Shown piece after piece: positions 1-7,469 of a DNA stretch of 17,156 nucleotides (the stretch's first letter is position 1; each line of letters starts with the position of its first letter). A model generated the notes under the pieces. The model had not been told where the DNA came from and did no database searches. It saw only the letters and a program-made list of their open reading frames with translations. The position numbers and the translations under genes are program-made. Where the stretch lies: positions 1 through 17,156 of the forward strand of contig JAEWVQ010000113.1 of NCBI GenBank assembly GCA_023459095.1, read 5' to 3'. This stretch comes from Pseudomonadota bacterium. Its GTDB lineage: Bacteria; Pseudomonadota; Gammaproteobacteria; Burkholderiales; Rhodocyclaceae.

Positions 1-1
1 C

Positions 2-1522
2 CTGGAGCACTTCGAAACCCGGCTGGTGGCGCGCGGCAGCCGCCTCGCGCTCGCGCTCGCAGCGCGCGGCAGCGAGCTGGGCGAGGCGTCCGGCGCCGTT
101 ACCGCGCAGGCCGAGCGCACCGCCGGCGGTTGGCGGCTGGCGCCGGATGCGCCGCTGCTGGGTTCGGCGCGCGTGGACATGCCGTCGATCGCCTGGCTCG
201 GGCGTCTGATGCGCGACAACGTCGATACCGGTGGCCGCCTCGTCGCCGATTTCGCCGTCGCCGGCACGCCGGCCGCGCCGCGGGCGAGCGGACGGATCAC
301 GGGGAGCGACCTGGCGCTGGCGCTGACCGATCAGGGGCTGGTGTTGGGCGGCGGCGAACTTGTCGCCGATTTCGACCGCGACCGTCTGCGCCTGCAGCGG
401 CTGGTGTTCGTGTCGCCGAACCGCGTGCGCCCGCGCGATGGCCGCGTCCCCTATGCGGCGCTTACCGCAACGCCGGGACGGCTCGAGGCGCGTGGCGAGA
501 TTGCGCTCGACAGCGGCGCGGGACGCTTCGACTTCCGTGCCGAGCGCCTGCCGCTGCTGCAGCGCGAGGACCGCTGGCTGATCTTGTCGGGGGCGGGCAC
601 GGCGGCGTCGACGTGGACCACGCTCGACCTCGATGCCGGTTTCGGCGTCGATGCGGGCTACATCGAGATGGCGGAAAGCGCGCCGCCCAGCCTGTCCGAC
701 GACGTCGTCGTGCTCGGCCGCGACCAGCCCGCGGGCGAAGGCGGCATGGCGGTTCGCGCGCAGTTGCGGATCGGTCTCGGCGAGGCCCTCTACCTCAATG
801 CGATGGGGGTCGATACGCGGCTCGCCGGCGAGCTCACGCTCAGTCTCGCGCCGGGGCGCGCGCTGGCCGCGGTGGGCTCGATTTCCACCGTCGGCGGCAG
901 CTACCGCGGCTACGGCCAGCGCCTGGTGATCGACCGCGGCCTGATCAATTTCCAGGGCGAACTCGACAACCCGGGGCTCAACGTGGTCGCGCTGCGCAAG
1001 GGGCTGGCGGTCGAGGCCGGGGTCGCGATCACCGGCAGCGCGCGCCGGCCGCAGGTGCGGCTGGTGTCGGAGCCGAGTGTGCCGGACCCCGAAAAGCTGT
1101 CGTGGATCGTGCTCGGACGCGCGCCCGACGCCGGCGCCGGCGCCGATCTGGCGCTGCTGCTGCCGGCGGCGCAGGCGCTGCTCGGTGGTCCGGGCGGCGG
1201 CATGACCGAGCAGTTGTCGCGCAGCCTGGGCTTCGACAGCTTCTCCATCGGCCAGGGCGAACTCAACAGCACCGGGCGTACCGCAACCAGCCGGGTCGCC
1301 GGCGGCGGCTCGACCATCAGCCGCGACCCCACCGTGGCCGGCGAGGTGCTGAGCGTGGGCAAGCGGCTGTCGGCCGACCTGTTCCTGTCGTTCGAGCAGA
1401 GCCTGGCCGGGGCGGAGTCGCTGGTCAAGCTCAGCTACCAGCTCGGCCGGCGGGTGTCGGTGGTGGCGCGCGGCGGCACCGACAACGCGGTAGACATCTA
1501 TTACACGTTCTCCTTCCGCTGA
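2..1522 (+). CDS. tamB: TamB, translocation and assembly module subunit (C-terminal part, 5' end outside window)
   Basis: The frame is open from the first bases of the window, so this is the last 506 residues of a longer protein; TamB proteins usually exceed 1,000 residues. TamB is an inner-membrane-anchored periplasmic protein that bridges to the outer-membrane BamA-like protein TamA. It acts in outer-membrane protein assembly and phospholipid transport. The visible part matches the conserved TamB C-terminal domain (DUF490). It shows repeated beta-rich segments, the stretch around positions 880-1000 (VGGSYRGYGQRLVIDRGLINF followed by GELDNPGL), a later GSARRPQVRLVSEPSVPDPEK, then LSWIVLGR. 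The protein ends in an aromatic-rich strand (DIYYTFSFR), as expected for a protein tail that engages the outer-membrane machinery. tamA would be expected just upstream, outside the window. No T-rich terminator follows the stop. Family assignment is firm; the N-terminus cannot be seen. Confidence 0.9.
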   Translation: MEHFETRLVARGSRLALALAARGSELGEASGAVTAQAERTAGGWRLAPDAPLLGSARVDMPSIAWLGRLMRDNVDTGGRLVADFAVAGTPAAPRASGRITGSDLALALTDQGLVLGGGELVADFDRDRLRLQRLVFVSPNRVRPRDGRVPYAALTATPGRLEARGEIALDSGAGRFDFRAERLPLLQREDRWLILSGAGTAASTWTTLDLDAGFGVDAGYIEMAESAPPSLSDDVVVLGRDQPAGEGGMAVRAQLRIGLGEALYLNAMGVDTRLAGELTLSLAPGRALAAVGSISTVGGSYRGYGQRLVIDRGLINFQGELDNPGLNVVALRKGLAVEAGVAITGSARRPQVRLVSEPSVPDPEKLSWIVLGRAPDAGAGADLALLLPAAQALLGGPGGGMTEQLSRSLGFDSFSIGQGELNSTGRTATSRVAGGGSTISRDPTVAGEVLSVGKRLSADLFLSFEQSLAGAESLVKLSYQLGRRVSVVARGGTDNAVDIYYTFSFR

Positions 1523-1711
1523 ATGCGTGCCAAGCACTTTGCTCGATTGGCGCCGCCGACGTGGAATGAAGCGGCGCGGGCGTTGTCCTATGCTTGAAAC
1601 GTGGAGACGGCGCAGCCCGCCAAGACGGCCCCCGGTTTCGATCACTGCGAAGCCGGCGAACCGCGCCCTCCCGCTTCGACCTTCCCGCCGCACTGACAGA
1701 GAGAATCGATC

Positions 1712-2275
1712 ATGACGACTACCACGACCACGCCTGCGCGCGAGTACGCGATCCTCGGCGGGGGCTGCTTCTGGTGCCTGGAAGCGGTGTTCCGCGAAGT
1801 GGAGGGGGTCGAATCGGTGACGTCCGGCTATGCCGGCGGCCACCTCGACGCGCCCACCTACCGCCAGGTCTGCGCGGGCGGCACCGGCCACGCCGAAGTG
1901 GTGCGGATCGCCTTCGATCCGCAACGCATCGCCTACCGCGACCTGCTCGAGATCTTCTTCACCATCCACGATCCGACCACGCTCAATCGCCAGGGCAACG
2001 ACATCGGCACCCAGTACCGCTCGATCATCCTCGTCGCCGACGATGCGCAGTTGCATGCCGCGCTCGCCCTCATCGAGGAACTGGGCGAGGCGCGGGTGTA
2101 TCCGCACGCGATCCAGACCCGGGTCGAGCGCGCCGGCGCGTTCTGGCCGGCCGAACCCGAGCACCACGACTACTACGCGCAGCACAGCGACCAGCCGTAC
2201 TGCCAGTATGTGGTCGCGCCCAAGGTCGCCAAGTTCCGCGAGAAGTTCGCCGAGCGCCGGCGCAAGGGCGGGTAG
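1712..2275 (+). CDS. msrA: Peptide-methionine (S)-S-oxide reductase MsrA
   Basis: MsrA reduces the S-epimer of methionine sulfoxide in proteins and free methionine, using thioredoxin as electron donor, and so repairs oxidative damage in the cytoplasm. The 187-residue protein has the catalytic motif GGGCFWCLE with nucleophile Cys19, the GTGHAEVV segment, GTQYRS, and the C-terminal EHHDYYAQHSDQPYCQY block that contains a candidate recycling cysteine. There is no signal peptide; the N-terminus is a short Thr-rich run. The ATG at 1712 is preceded by a purine-rich GAGAGAA suited to ribosome binding, and the MsrA fold begins directly after it. The 189 bases separating it from tamB hold no convincing gene; a TATGCT at 1589-1594 could be a -10 box but has no good -35 partner. 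The FKBP gene follows after 36 bases, so the two are probably cotranscribed. Confidence 0.96.
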   Translation: MTTTTTTPAREYAILGGGCFWCLEAVFREVEGVESVTSGYAGGHLDAPTYRQVCAGGTGHAEVVRIAFDPQRIAYRDLLEIFFTIHDPTTLNRQGNDIGTQYRSIILVADDAQLHAALALIEELGEARVYPHAIQTRVERAGAFWPAEPEHHDYYAQHSDQPYCQYVVAPKVAKFREKFAERRRKGG

Positions 2276-2311
2276 AATCGCGGCTCTTTTCACTGCAAGC
2301 AGGAGACGGGC

Positions 2312-2656
2312 ATGACCCAGACCACGACCGCCAGCGGCCTCGTCATCGAAGACCTCGAAACCGGCAGCGGCGAGACCGCGGCCAAGGGCCAGATGGTGTC
2401 GGTGCATTACACCGGCTGGCTCACCGACGGCACCAAGTTCGATTCGAGCAAGGACCGCAACGACCCGTTCACCTTCCCGCTCGGCGCCGGCCACGTGATC
2501 CGCGGCTGGGACGAGGGCGTGCAGGGCATGCAGATCGGCGGCCGCCGCAAGCTGACCATTCCGCCTGAGCTCGGCTATGGCGCGCGCGGCGCGGGCGGTG
2601 TGATCCCCCCCAACGCCACCCTGGTGTTCGAGGTGGAGCTGCTGAAGGTGCTGTGA
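2312..2656 (+). CDS. FKBP-type peptidyl-prolyl cis-trans isomerase (small, single domain)
   Basis: A 114-residue stand-alone FKBP domain that catalyses cis-trans isomerisation of Xaa-Pro bonds. The active-site residues of the family are present: Tyr33 (VHYTGWL), Phe43-Asp44 (TKFDSS), Val62-Ile63 with Trp66 (GHVIRGWDEG), Tyr89 (ELGYG) and Ile98 (GGVIPPNATL). The protein ends with the standard last strand LVFEVELLKVL. It has no signal peptide, no dimerisation domain and no trigger-factor or SlyD insert, so it is most likely cytoplasmic. An AGGAG at 2301-2305 lies six bases before the ATG and fixes the start. It sits 36 bases after msrA in the same direction. A TAGAAT at 2273-2278 overlapping the msrA stop might give it its own weak promoter. 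A strong terminator follows. Confidence 0.95.
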   Translation: MTQTTTASGLVIEDLETGSGETAAKGQMVSVHYTGWLTDGTKFDSSKDRNDPFTFPLGAGHVIRGWDEGVQGMQIGGRRKLTIPPELGYGARGAGGVIPPNATLVFEVELLKVL

Positions 2657-2684
2657 GCCCAAGCGTGCGGCGGCGCGCGCCGCC

Positions 2685-2744
2685 CGCACAGGCAACAAAA
2701 AGCCCGCCGGTCGGCAAACGGGCGGGCTTTTTGTTGCCTGTGCG
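2685..2744. terminator. Two-way intrinsic terminator with a 24-bp perfect stem
   Basis: The left arm (2685-2708) and right arm (2721-2744) are exact reverse complements over 24 bases, with a 12-base loop (2709-2720). The inner part is a GC-rich AGCCCGCC/GGCGGGCT helix flanked by an A5 run on the left (2697-2701) and a T5 run on the right (2728-2732). It therefore has a U-tract for transcripts from either side. It ends the msrA-FKBP transcript on the plus strand and the rfaE2-recQ transcript on the minus strand; recQ stops 9 bases further on. Confidence 0.93.
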
Positions 2745-2752
2745 GTGGGGAC

Positions 2753-4575
<1,823 letters not shown>

Positions 4576-4579
<4 letters not shown>

Positions 4580-5067
4580 GACTGCGCGCGGATGCGGTCG
4601 ATGAGCGCGGTGGTGGAGCGCTCGACCTCGAATGGGATCGAATGCACGGTGCCGCCCCAGCTCCGCACTTCGGCAGCGCCGACGATGGCGTCCGGCGCCC
4701 AGTCACCGCCCTTGACCAGGATCTGCGGACGGGCTTCGAGGATGCGCGCGAGCGGCGTGTCGTCGTCGAACCAGGTCACCAGGTCGACACTGGCGAGCGC
4801 GGCGATCACCCGCAGGCGGTCGTCGAGCGCGTTCATCGGGCGGTCCTCGCCCTTGCCCAGACGCTTCACCGATGCGTCGGTGTTGAGCGCCACCACCAGC
4901 GCCGCGCCCAGCGCCCGTGCCTGGGCGAGATAGGTGACGTGGCCGCGGTGCACGATGTCGAAGCAGCCATTGGTGAACACCAGCGGCCGCGGCAGCGCCG
5001 CGGCGCGGGCGGCGAGGTCGGCGGGCGGGCAGAGCTTGGCTTCGAAGGCGGGAGGGGGGTAGCGCAT
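4576..5067 (-). CDS. rfaE2: D-glycero-beta-D-manno-heptose 1-phosphate adenylyltransferase (stand-alone RfaE2/HldE C-terminal domain)
   Basis: The enzyme makes ADP-D-glycero-D-manno-heptose, the donor for the LPS inner core. The 163-residue protein is a single cytidylyltransferase-like domain with FTNGCFDIVHRGHVTYL, where HRGH (40-43) is the nucleotide-binding signature. It also has VKGGDW (118-123) and the C-terminal RSTTALI (150-156) segment. The kinase domain fused to it in enterobacterial HldE is absent; betaproteobacteria often encode the two activities separately, so an rfaE1 gene is expected elsewhere. I chose the ATG at 5067. The frame stays open upstream to 5235, but that extension has no family similarity and would run across the ampD start and its promoter region. 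The gene overlaps recQ by four bases and is divergent from ampD. Confidence 0.93.
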
Positions 5068-5180
5068 GGGCGGTCGGGTGAGGCGAAAGGGCGGATTGTA
5101 GTCGATTGCGCCGGTGCTGCCGGCCGCCGCCCGCGGCCCCTGCCTTACAATTGCGCCCTTCAGCGGCGATGGAGGGGGCG
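5068..5180. promoter_or_regulatory. Divergent promoter region between rfaE2 and ampD
   Basis: This 113-base gap must supply promoters for both genes. A TACAAT hexamer occurs on each strand: on plus at 5146-5151, 29 bases before the ampD ATG, and on minus at 5100-5095, 27 bases before the rfaE2 ATG. Both resemble sigma-70 -10 boxes placed for short leaders. No recognisable TTGACA-like -35 lies at the right distance for either, so promoter strength and exact start sites are guesses. Confidence 0.4.
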
Positions 5181-5705
5181 ATGGACGGCTGGTTCGATGG
5201 CGTGCGGAGAGTCGATTCGCCGAACTGCGATGCACGCCCGCGCGGGGCGGTGCCGTGGCTGGTGGTGGTGCACGCGATCAGTCTGCCCCCGGATGAATTC
5301 GGCGGTCCCGGTGTCGAGCAATTGTTCACCAACACCCTCGATCCGGACGCCCATCCGTACTACGGCGGGATTCACAACCTGCGCGTGTCCGCGCATTTCT
5401 TCATCCGCCGCGATGGCGAGGTGATCCAGTTCGTGTCCACCGCCGACCGCGCCTGGCACGCCGGGGTGTCGAGCTGGGGCGGGCGCGAGCGCTGCAACGA
5501 TTTTTCCATCGGCATCGAGCTCGAAGGCTGCGACACGCAGCCCTTCGAGCGCATCCAGTACGAGCGCCTGGCCGAGCTGATCGCGCGCCTCAGGACGGTG
5601 CATCCGATCGAGCAGGTGGTCGGCCATGCCGACATCGCGCCCGGGCGCAAGACCGACCCTGGCCCCTGTTTCGACTGGCGGCGGGTGCCGGGGCGCGTGC
5701 TCTGA
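5181..5705 (+). CDS. ampD: 1,6-anhydro-N-acetylmuramyl-L-alanine amidase AmpD
   Basis: AmpD is a cytoplasmic zinc amidase of the amidase_2 family. It cuts the lactyl-amide bond of anhydro-muropeptides during cell-wall recycling; in bacteria with AmpR/AmpC its loss induces beta-lactamase. The 174-residue protein has the expected zinc ligands His31 (VVVHAIS), His149 (VVGHADIAPGRKTDPG) and Asp159, with Lys157 and Glu113 (GIELEG) as active-site residues. There is no signal peptide, which fits cytoplasmic AmpD rather than periplasmic AmiD. Two in-frame ATGs exist at 5169 and 5181. I prefer 5181 because GGAGG at 5171-5175 sits five bases before it and overlaps the first ATG. It is divergent from rfaE2 and convergent with the hemerythrin gene, 39 bases away. 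Confidence 0.95.
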   Translation: MDGWFDGVRRVDSPNCDARPRGAVPWLVVVHAISLPPDEFGGPGVEQLFTNTLDPDAHPYYGGIHNLRVSAHFFIRRDGEVIQFVSTADRAWHAGVSSWGGRERCNDFSIGIELEGCDTQPFERIQYERLAELIARLRTVHPIEQVVGHADIAPGRKTDPGPCFDWRRVPGRVL

Positions 5706-5723
5706 ACGATCCAGGCTGGGGAG

Positions 5724-5737
5724 GCCACCGCGGTGGC
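5724..5737. repeat. 14-bp perfect palindrome in the ampD/hemerythrin convergent gap
   Basis: GCCACCGCGGTGGC reads the same on both strands and lies in the 39 bases between the two stop codons. As RNA it could form only a 5-bp stem with a CGCG loop and no U-tract, so it is a poor terminator. Its right part, CCGCGGTGGCGC, recurs at 6952-6963, 13185-13196 and 16833-16844. Confidence 0.6.
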
Positions 5738-5744
5738 GCGTCGC

Positions 5745-6203
5745 TCAGTGATGGGCGAATTTCTTGAAGAAGCGCCCAAGGAAGCTCTTCGGCTGCGCAG
5801 TGAGCTGGTGTTCCTTTGCGTAGGCGCGGTCCTTCACCATGATGTGATTGACCAGCCATTCGCGCAGGAAGTGGAGGAGTTCGAGATCGATCGGGCGCCC
5901 CTTGTCGGCGGCCAGGCGCGCCTCGCGCAGGCGGCCGACGAAGGCGTCGTGCTGCTTCTTGTGCTGCTCGAAATCCGAAAAGCCATGGCTGCGCATGAAG
6001 GCTTCTTCGGCGGTGAAGTGGGAGATCGTGTACTGCTCGAGATCGTTGATGATGGTGGCCATTTCCGCGGCGCCGGCGCGGCGCACGATGGCTTTCCACA
6101 GATGGTTCATGATGTCGAACAGCATCTTGTGCTGGTCGTCGATCTCGTCGAGTCCGAGGCGGTAGCTGTCTTCCCACCGGACCAGATTTTCATTCAGGGG
6201 CAT
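5745..6203 (-). CDS. Bacteriohemerythrin (single-domain hemerythrin-like protein)
   Basis: A 152-residue O2-binding non-heme di-iron protein. All seven iron ligands of the family are in place: His25 (IDDQH), His62 and Glu66 (ISHFTAEEAFM), His81 and His85 (EQHKKQHDAF), His120 and Asp125 (WLVNHIMVKD). The opening VRWEDSYRLGLDEIDDQH is the classic N-terminal signature. Single-domain bacteriohemerythrins are thought to store, deliver or sense oxygen, often in bacteria that move between oxic and anoxic conditions. After the four-helix domain comes an extra tail, KSFLGRFFKKFAHH (139-152), which is basic and aromatic. The ATG at 6203 is preceded on the minus strand by AGGGA seven bases away. The gene is transcribed alone, converging on ampD. 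A 12-bp palindrome lies upstream at 6227-6238. Confidence 0.94.
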   Translation of the reverse strand: MPLNENLVRWEDSYRLGLDEIDDQHKMLFDIMNHLWKAIVRRAGAAEMATIINDLEQYTISHFTAEEAFMRSHGFSDFEQHKKQHDAFVGRLREARLAADKGRPIDLELLHFLREWLVNHIMVKDRAYAKEHQLTAQPKSFLGRFFKKFAHH

Positions 6204-6226
6204 GTCGGTTCCCTATGTCGATTGTG

Positions 6227-6238
6227 CGACCATGGTCG
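6227..6238. promoter_or_regulatory. 12-bp palindrome upstream of the hemerythrin gene
   Basis: CGACCATGGTCG is a perfect palindrome 23-35 bases before the hemerythrin start codon, near where a promoter or operator would lie. Upstream to about 6330 I see no convincing -35/-10 pair on the minus strand. A regulatory role is only a possibility. Confidence 0.25.
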
Positions 6239-6463
6239 ATGCGCGATATCCCGGCGCCGAGCCCGGGAACGGCCGATCGGGCGGTGTGGTGGCCGAGATC
6301 GTTACACCTTGTTTCAACATTTTCACGGCATCGGGAGGTGGCGGGCGGCGCATCTCGCCGAATGCGCCCGGGCCTTGATCCCTGCAGGCTGCGCGGTCGC
6401 ACGACGAGTCGGTGGCGTCGCGAAGCAGGGGGAGAGATTTAATCGAATACAGCGCCTGGGGTT

Positions 6464-6477
6464 TTGACAAAAGTCAA
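6464..6477. promoter_or_regulatory. FNR/Dnr-like inverted repeat overlapping the -35 box
   Basis: TTGAC-AAAA-GTCAA is a perfect 5-bp inverted repeat with the 4-base spacing of FNR/CRP-family sites (FNR: TTGAT-N4-ATCAA; Dnr/NNR-type regulators favour TTGAC or TTAAC half-sites). Its centre lies about 30 bases before the predicted start and it covers the -35 box, which would favour repression rather than class II activation. It could also be chance, because half of it is the -35 hexamer itself. Confidence 0.4.
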
Positions 6478-6493
6478 CGGACTCCCCTAGAGT
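6464..6493 (+). promoter_or_regulatory. Strong sigma-70-like promoter
   Basis: A perfect -35 TTGACA (6464-6469) is followed after 18 bases by TAGAGT (6488-6493), a four-of-six match to TATAAT with the key TA and final T. Just downstream the sequence is GCGCGC, a GC-rich discriminator like those of stringently controlled promoters. Upstream (about 6437-6450) it is relatively A/T-rich. The predicted start near 6500 would give the lytic transglycosylase gene a leader of about 270 bases. This is the best promoter match in the window. Confidence 0.7.
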
Positions 6494-6499
6494 GCGCGC

Positions 6500-6770
6500 T
6501 CGCTGCGCTGCGGCATTGAGTGCAATACATTTCAATCCGGTGCGGCGCCGTCCCTTCATTGCGGGGCGGCGCAAGAGTCATGGACGCTCGCACCGCGGGG
6601 CAGAAGGTCTGGTTGCGGCCTTCTGCCTGAACACCTACTGGCGACCGAACACTTCGTGCGATCGAGGCCGGGACAACCGGCTGCGCTTCGCGCATGCCCG
6701 GAAACGGGCGGCCTGCGCTGTCCTTGCGGATGGCGCTGGAGAAGTGGCGGCCTACGGCATGGAGGACACC
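6500..6770 (+). promoter_or_regulatory. Long structured 5' leader before the lytic transglycosylase; no gene recognised
   Basis: This is the downstream part of the 567-base gap between the hemerythrin and lytic transglycosylase genes. Read as RNA it holds five hairpins in a row. H1 is 6545-6554/6563-6572 (10 bp, one G-U). H2 is 6599-6607/6619-6627 (9 bp). H3 is 6667-6671/6677-6681. H4 is 6682-6686/6690-6694. H5 is 6696-6700/6705-6709, closed by a GAAA tetraloop. H3 to H5 lie end to end. AGGCCG (6665-6670) could pair with CGGCCT at 6709-6714 or again at 6748-6753, close to the ribosome-binding site. A 16-codon ORF (6580-6630) lies inside. It matches no riboswitch class I can recall. The rest of the gap (6239-6463) shows nothing I can name. 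Confidence 0.4.
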
Positions 6771-7469
6771 ATGAATCACGCAACGCAAGTCAAGGAAGGC
6801 GCCGCGCACCCTGCCGGCCGCCGTATTTCCAATCTGCTGCTCCTCGTCCTGATCGGCTTCGGCGTGCTTGGCGCCGGCGTGTTCGTCGCGGGCCAGGCAC
6901 GGCCCGCGCCCGCATCGGCGGCGGCGCTGGTGGAGCAGGTGGCGGCGCCGGCCGCGGTGGCGCCGGTGGTTGCGCTGGCGCAGGCCGACGTTGCCGCCGA
7001 GAGCGGTCTGTCGGCGGAGATGGCGCGCGTGCGCGACTGGATCGCGCGCCGCTACCGCGTGTCGACGGTTGCGCTCGAGCCGGTGCTGGAGGCGGCGGAA
7101 GAGGCCGGCCGGTTGGCCGGGATCGATCCGCTGCTGATCGTCGCGGTGATGGCGATCGAGTCGAGCTTCAACCCTTTTGCCGAAAGCCAGATGGGGGCGC
7201 AGGGCCTGATGCAGGTCATCCCGCGCTTCCACAAGGACAAGATCGGCCCCGAGCATGACGAGAACGCGCTGTTCGATCCCGAGCTCAACGTCAGAGTCGG
7301 CACCCTGGTGCTCCACGAGGGCTTGCGCCGCTACGGCAGCATGCAGGCCGCACTGCAGTACTACGGCGGCGCGCTGAGCGATCCGGAGGCCGGCTACGCG
7401 CGCAAGGTCATGGCGATGAAGAAGCGCCTGGTGAGCGCCGCCGGGCGGCGGAGCGCGACCGACGCCTGA
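6771..7469 (+). CDS. Membrane-anchored lytic transglycosylase (SLT domain)
   Basis: Lytic transglycosylases cleave the MurNAc-GlcNAc bond of peptidoglycan and leave 1,6-anhydro-muropeptides, the material AmpD later processes. The 232-residue protein has a short cytoplasmic N-terminus, one hydrophobic helix (about 20-41, ISNLLLLVLIGFGVLGAGVF) and an Ala/Pro-rich linker. An SLT domain follows from about 105. The catalytic Glu130 lies in AVMAIESSFNPFA, followed by GAQGLMQVIP (142-151), DPELNVRVG (169-177) and LQYYGG (195-200). The ATG at 6771 is chosen because GGAGG (6761-6765) stands five bases before it and the membrane helix then begins at a usual position. The frame is open back to 6492, but that stretch looks like non-coding leader. 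Its stop abuts the stop of the convergent aminotransferase gene. Confidence 0.88.
   Translation: MNHATQVKEGAAHPAGRRISNLLLLVLIGFGVLGAGVFVAGQARPAPASAAALVEQVAAPAAVAPVVALAQADVAAESGLSAEMARVRDWIARRYRVSTVALEPVLEAAEEAGRLAGIDPLLIVAVMAIESSFNPFAESQMGAQGLMQVIPRFHKDKIGPEHDENALFDPELNVRVGTLVLHEGLRRYGSMQAALQYYGGALSDPEAGYARKVMAMKKRLVSAAGRRSATDA

Noticed and set aside
1527..1715. 62-codon frame between tamB and msrA
   Set aside because: Very Arg/Pro-rich, no ribosome-binding site, and it runs into the msrA start; more likely non-coding leader.
1594..2568. 324-codon frame spanning the msrA and FKBP genes
   Set aside because: Overlaps two clear genes in another frame and is rich in Arg/Ala/Pro as expected for a shifted frame.
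5068..5235. Longer RfaE2 starting at 5235
   Set aside because: It would overlap the ampD start and the divergent promoter region, and the added residues show no similarity to the nucleotidyltransferase fold.
6492..6770. N-terminal extension of the lytic transglycosylase by 93 codons
   Set aside because: The ATG at 6771 has an ideal GGAGG and places the membrane helix at residues 20-41. The extension lacks a signal or domain, and its start would lie upstream of the predicted transcription start.
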